The notes under the pieces were generated by a model that searched no databases, was not told where the DNA came from, and saw nothing but the letters and a program-made list of their open reading frames with translations. Position numbers and translations under genes: made by a program. This document shows positions 4,967 through 5,695 of a DNA stretch of 5,695 nucleotides, one piece after another; within the stretch, counting starts at the first letter, position 1, and each line of letters begins with the position of its first letter. Location of the stretch: contig JAKBAF010000100.1 of the NCBI GenBank assembly GCA_021809305.1, positions 1 through 5,695 on the forward strand, in the 5' to 3' direction. The DNA is from a bacterium (lineage in GTDB: Bacteria > Chlamydiota > Chlamydiia > Chlamydiales > JAFEGQ01).

Positions 4967-5695
4967 CTAGATAAAGGCCATCCCTGAAACTTTAAAATGC
5001 TCCTCAAGGTAGCGCTCTAACGGCTCGATCTTGAGCGAGTAGGAGCGAAGGGCGATGTAGCCATCGGGGCGAATCAGTATAAGGGTCGATCGCTTGATCT
5101 TATACGCCTTGTAAACAACGCCGAGAGTATCGTAGAACTCCTCCTCCCTCCCCCGCTCGGCCCCTCCTGCAATGAGCAAGCTCTTTAGAAATTCACTGTA
5201 TCTCTCATCCAATACCCGTCCAAGCTGGCGCGCCTTCTCAATCTCTTCCTCTCTAGGTTTCGGGCCTGTAAAGATCAAGAGGTTAAGCCGTCTCCAATCG
5301 AGATGTGAAAAGAGATCGCTCTCTGCCCGGCCCTTATGGACGAGTCCGTCGACATCGATCGCCCGTCTTCCAGGGAAGGCGGCGCCTCTCCCCTTTTGAC
5401 CAGCAGAGAGGGAGCTATGGGAGTACTCAACGGAGGTCTCACTAAGGCGGCTAAAGAGGGCATCGCTTAGAGGGGATAGGTGCAAGAGGGCGCGAGCTAC
5501 TTGATTGCGAAGCCCTTGGATTAGCGGGTTTCGAAGAGAGAGGAGCCGCGTCACTACACGCGTTCCGTCAACAACACGGCGGCCAACCGGCAGCCGCTCC
5601 TCCTCAAAGGTATCGAGCAGCCCAGGTGGTGCGTAGCCCTTTAAAACAAAGGCTATCTTCCAGCCCAGATTGCACGCGTCTTGGATCCCAGTATT
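4967..5695 (-). CDS. FAD-dependent aromatic-hydroxylase-type monooxygenase, C-terminal part (runs off the right edge)
   Basis: The frame is open to the window edge, giving 242 visible residues including NTGIQDACNLGWK at the very start. This is the distal FAD-contacting motif of the p-hydroxybenzoate/phenol hydroxylase-like flavoprotein monooxygenases (PF01494 type). It is followed by FEEERLPVGRRVVDGT, typical of the same fold. The rest is the C-terminal thioredoxin-like domain of phenol-hydroxylase and polyketide-hydroxylase relatives: PGRRAIDVDG at about visible residues 108-117, the strand LNLLIFTG, and the closing signature LIRPDGYIALR at about 207-217. These enzymes use NAD(P)H and O2 to hydroxylate an aromatic or polyketide ring in the cytosol; the substrate cannot be read from this part. 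Family members are usually about 500-550 aa, so the N-terminal GxGxxG half lies outside the window. The C-terminal domain lacks a CxxC, so no redox role is expected there. An internal GTG at 5554 is not the start. The gene is convergent with the 170-aa gene and shares its terminator hairpin. Confidence 0.9.
   Translation of the reverse strand, partial: NTGIQDACNLGWKIAFVLKGYAPPGLLDTFEEERLPVGRRVVDGTRVVTRLLSLRNPLIQGLRNQVARALLHLSPLSDALFSRLSETSVEYSHSSLSAGQKGRGAAFPGRRAIDVDGLVHKGRAESDLFSHLDWRRLNLLIFTGPKPREEEIEKARQLGRVLDERYSEFLKSLLIAGGAERGREEEFYDTLGVVYKAYKIKRSTLILIRPDGYIALRSYSLKIEPLERYLEEHFKVSGMAFI

Noticed and set aside
5552..5554. GTG as a start for a 195-aa version of the monooxygenase.
   Set aside because: The same frame continues to the window edge and encodes the family motif NTGIQDACNLGWK, so the GTG is an internal Val.
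1..5695. CRISPR arrays, insertion sequences, attachment sites and transposase genes.
   Set aside because: No short regularly spaced repeats, terminal inverted repeats or transposase or integrase motifs were seen on either strand. The only large repeat is the A/A' paralog pair.

Overview
This window looks like accessory DNA from a host-associated, possibly chlamydia-related (Parachlamydia/Estrella/Simkania-like), bacterium. That assignment is inference. It rests on a run of neighbouring genes whose products all have a polar, mostly Ser-rich N-terminus, then two closely spaced hydrophobic segments, then a larger soluble part with no export signal. This resembles the architecture of chlamydial inclusion-membrane (Inc) type III effectors. 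No ribosomal, tRNA or other taxonomic marker is present, so the phylum is not proven.

Layout. (1) 63-1244, minus: a 393-aa protein with two membrane segments and a leucine-rich-repeat-like C-terminal half (paralog A). (2) 1303-2907, minus: an unrelated 534-aa protein with two N-terminal membrane segments and a soluble domain I do not recognise (B). (3) 2987-4189, minus: a second copy of the first gene (A'), broken by a single in-frame TAG at 3683-3685. The tryptophan of paralog A aligns exactly with that codon, so one TGG-to-TAG change explains the break; the rest of the frame is open and homologous. (4) 4190-4387: a 198-bp divergent intergenic region with a recognisable promoter in each direction. 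(5) 4388-4900, plus: a 170-aa protein with a two-lobed hydrophobic domain. (6) 4929-4963: a strong intrinsic terminator between convergent genes. (7) 4967 to the right edge, minus: the C-terminal 242 aa of an FAD-dependent aromatic-hydroxylase-type monooxygenase, the only gene here with a confidently assigned family.

The A-B-A' order suggests a gene duplication flanking, or interrupted by, gene B. The two paralogs keep similar upstream leaders as well as coding sequence. A' and B each have a sigma-70-type promoter with the same 11-base -35 box. A has lost a recognisable -35 and probably depends on transcription from B. The best candidate for something undescribed is this small family of paired-helix plus LRR-like proteins, together with the unrecognised protein B. 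All are candidate secreted membrane-inserted effectors; secretion itself cannot be shown from sequence. The monooxygenase belongs to a separate, convergent transcription unit and has no evident link to the cluster.
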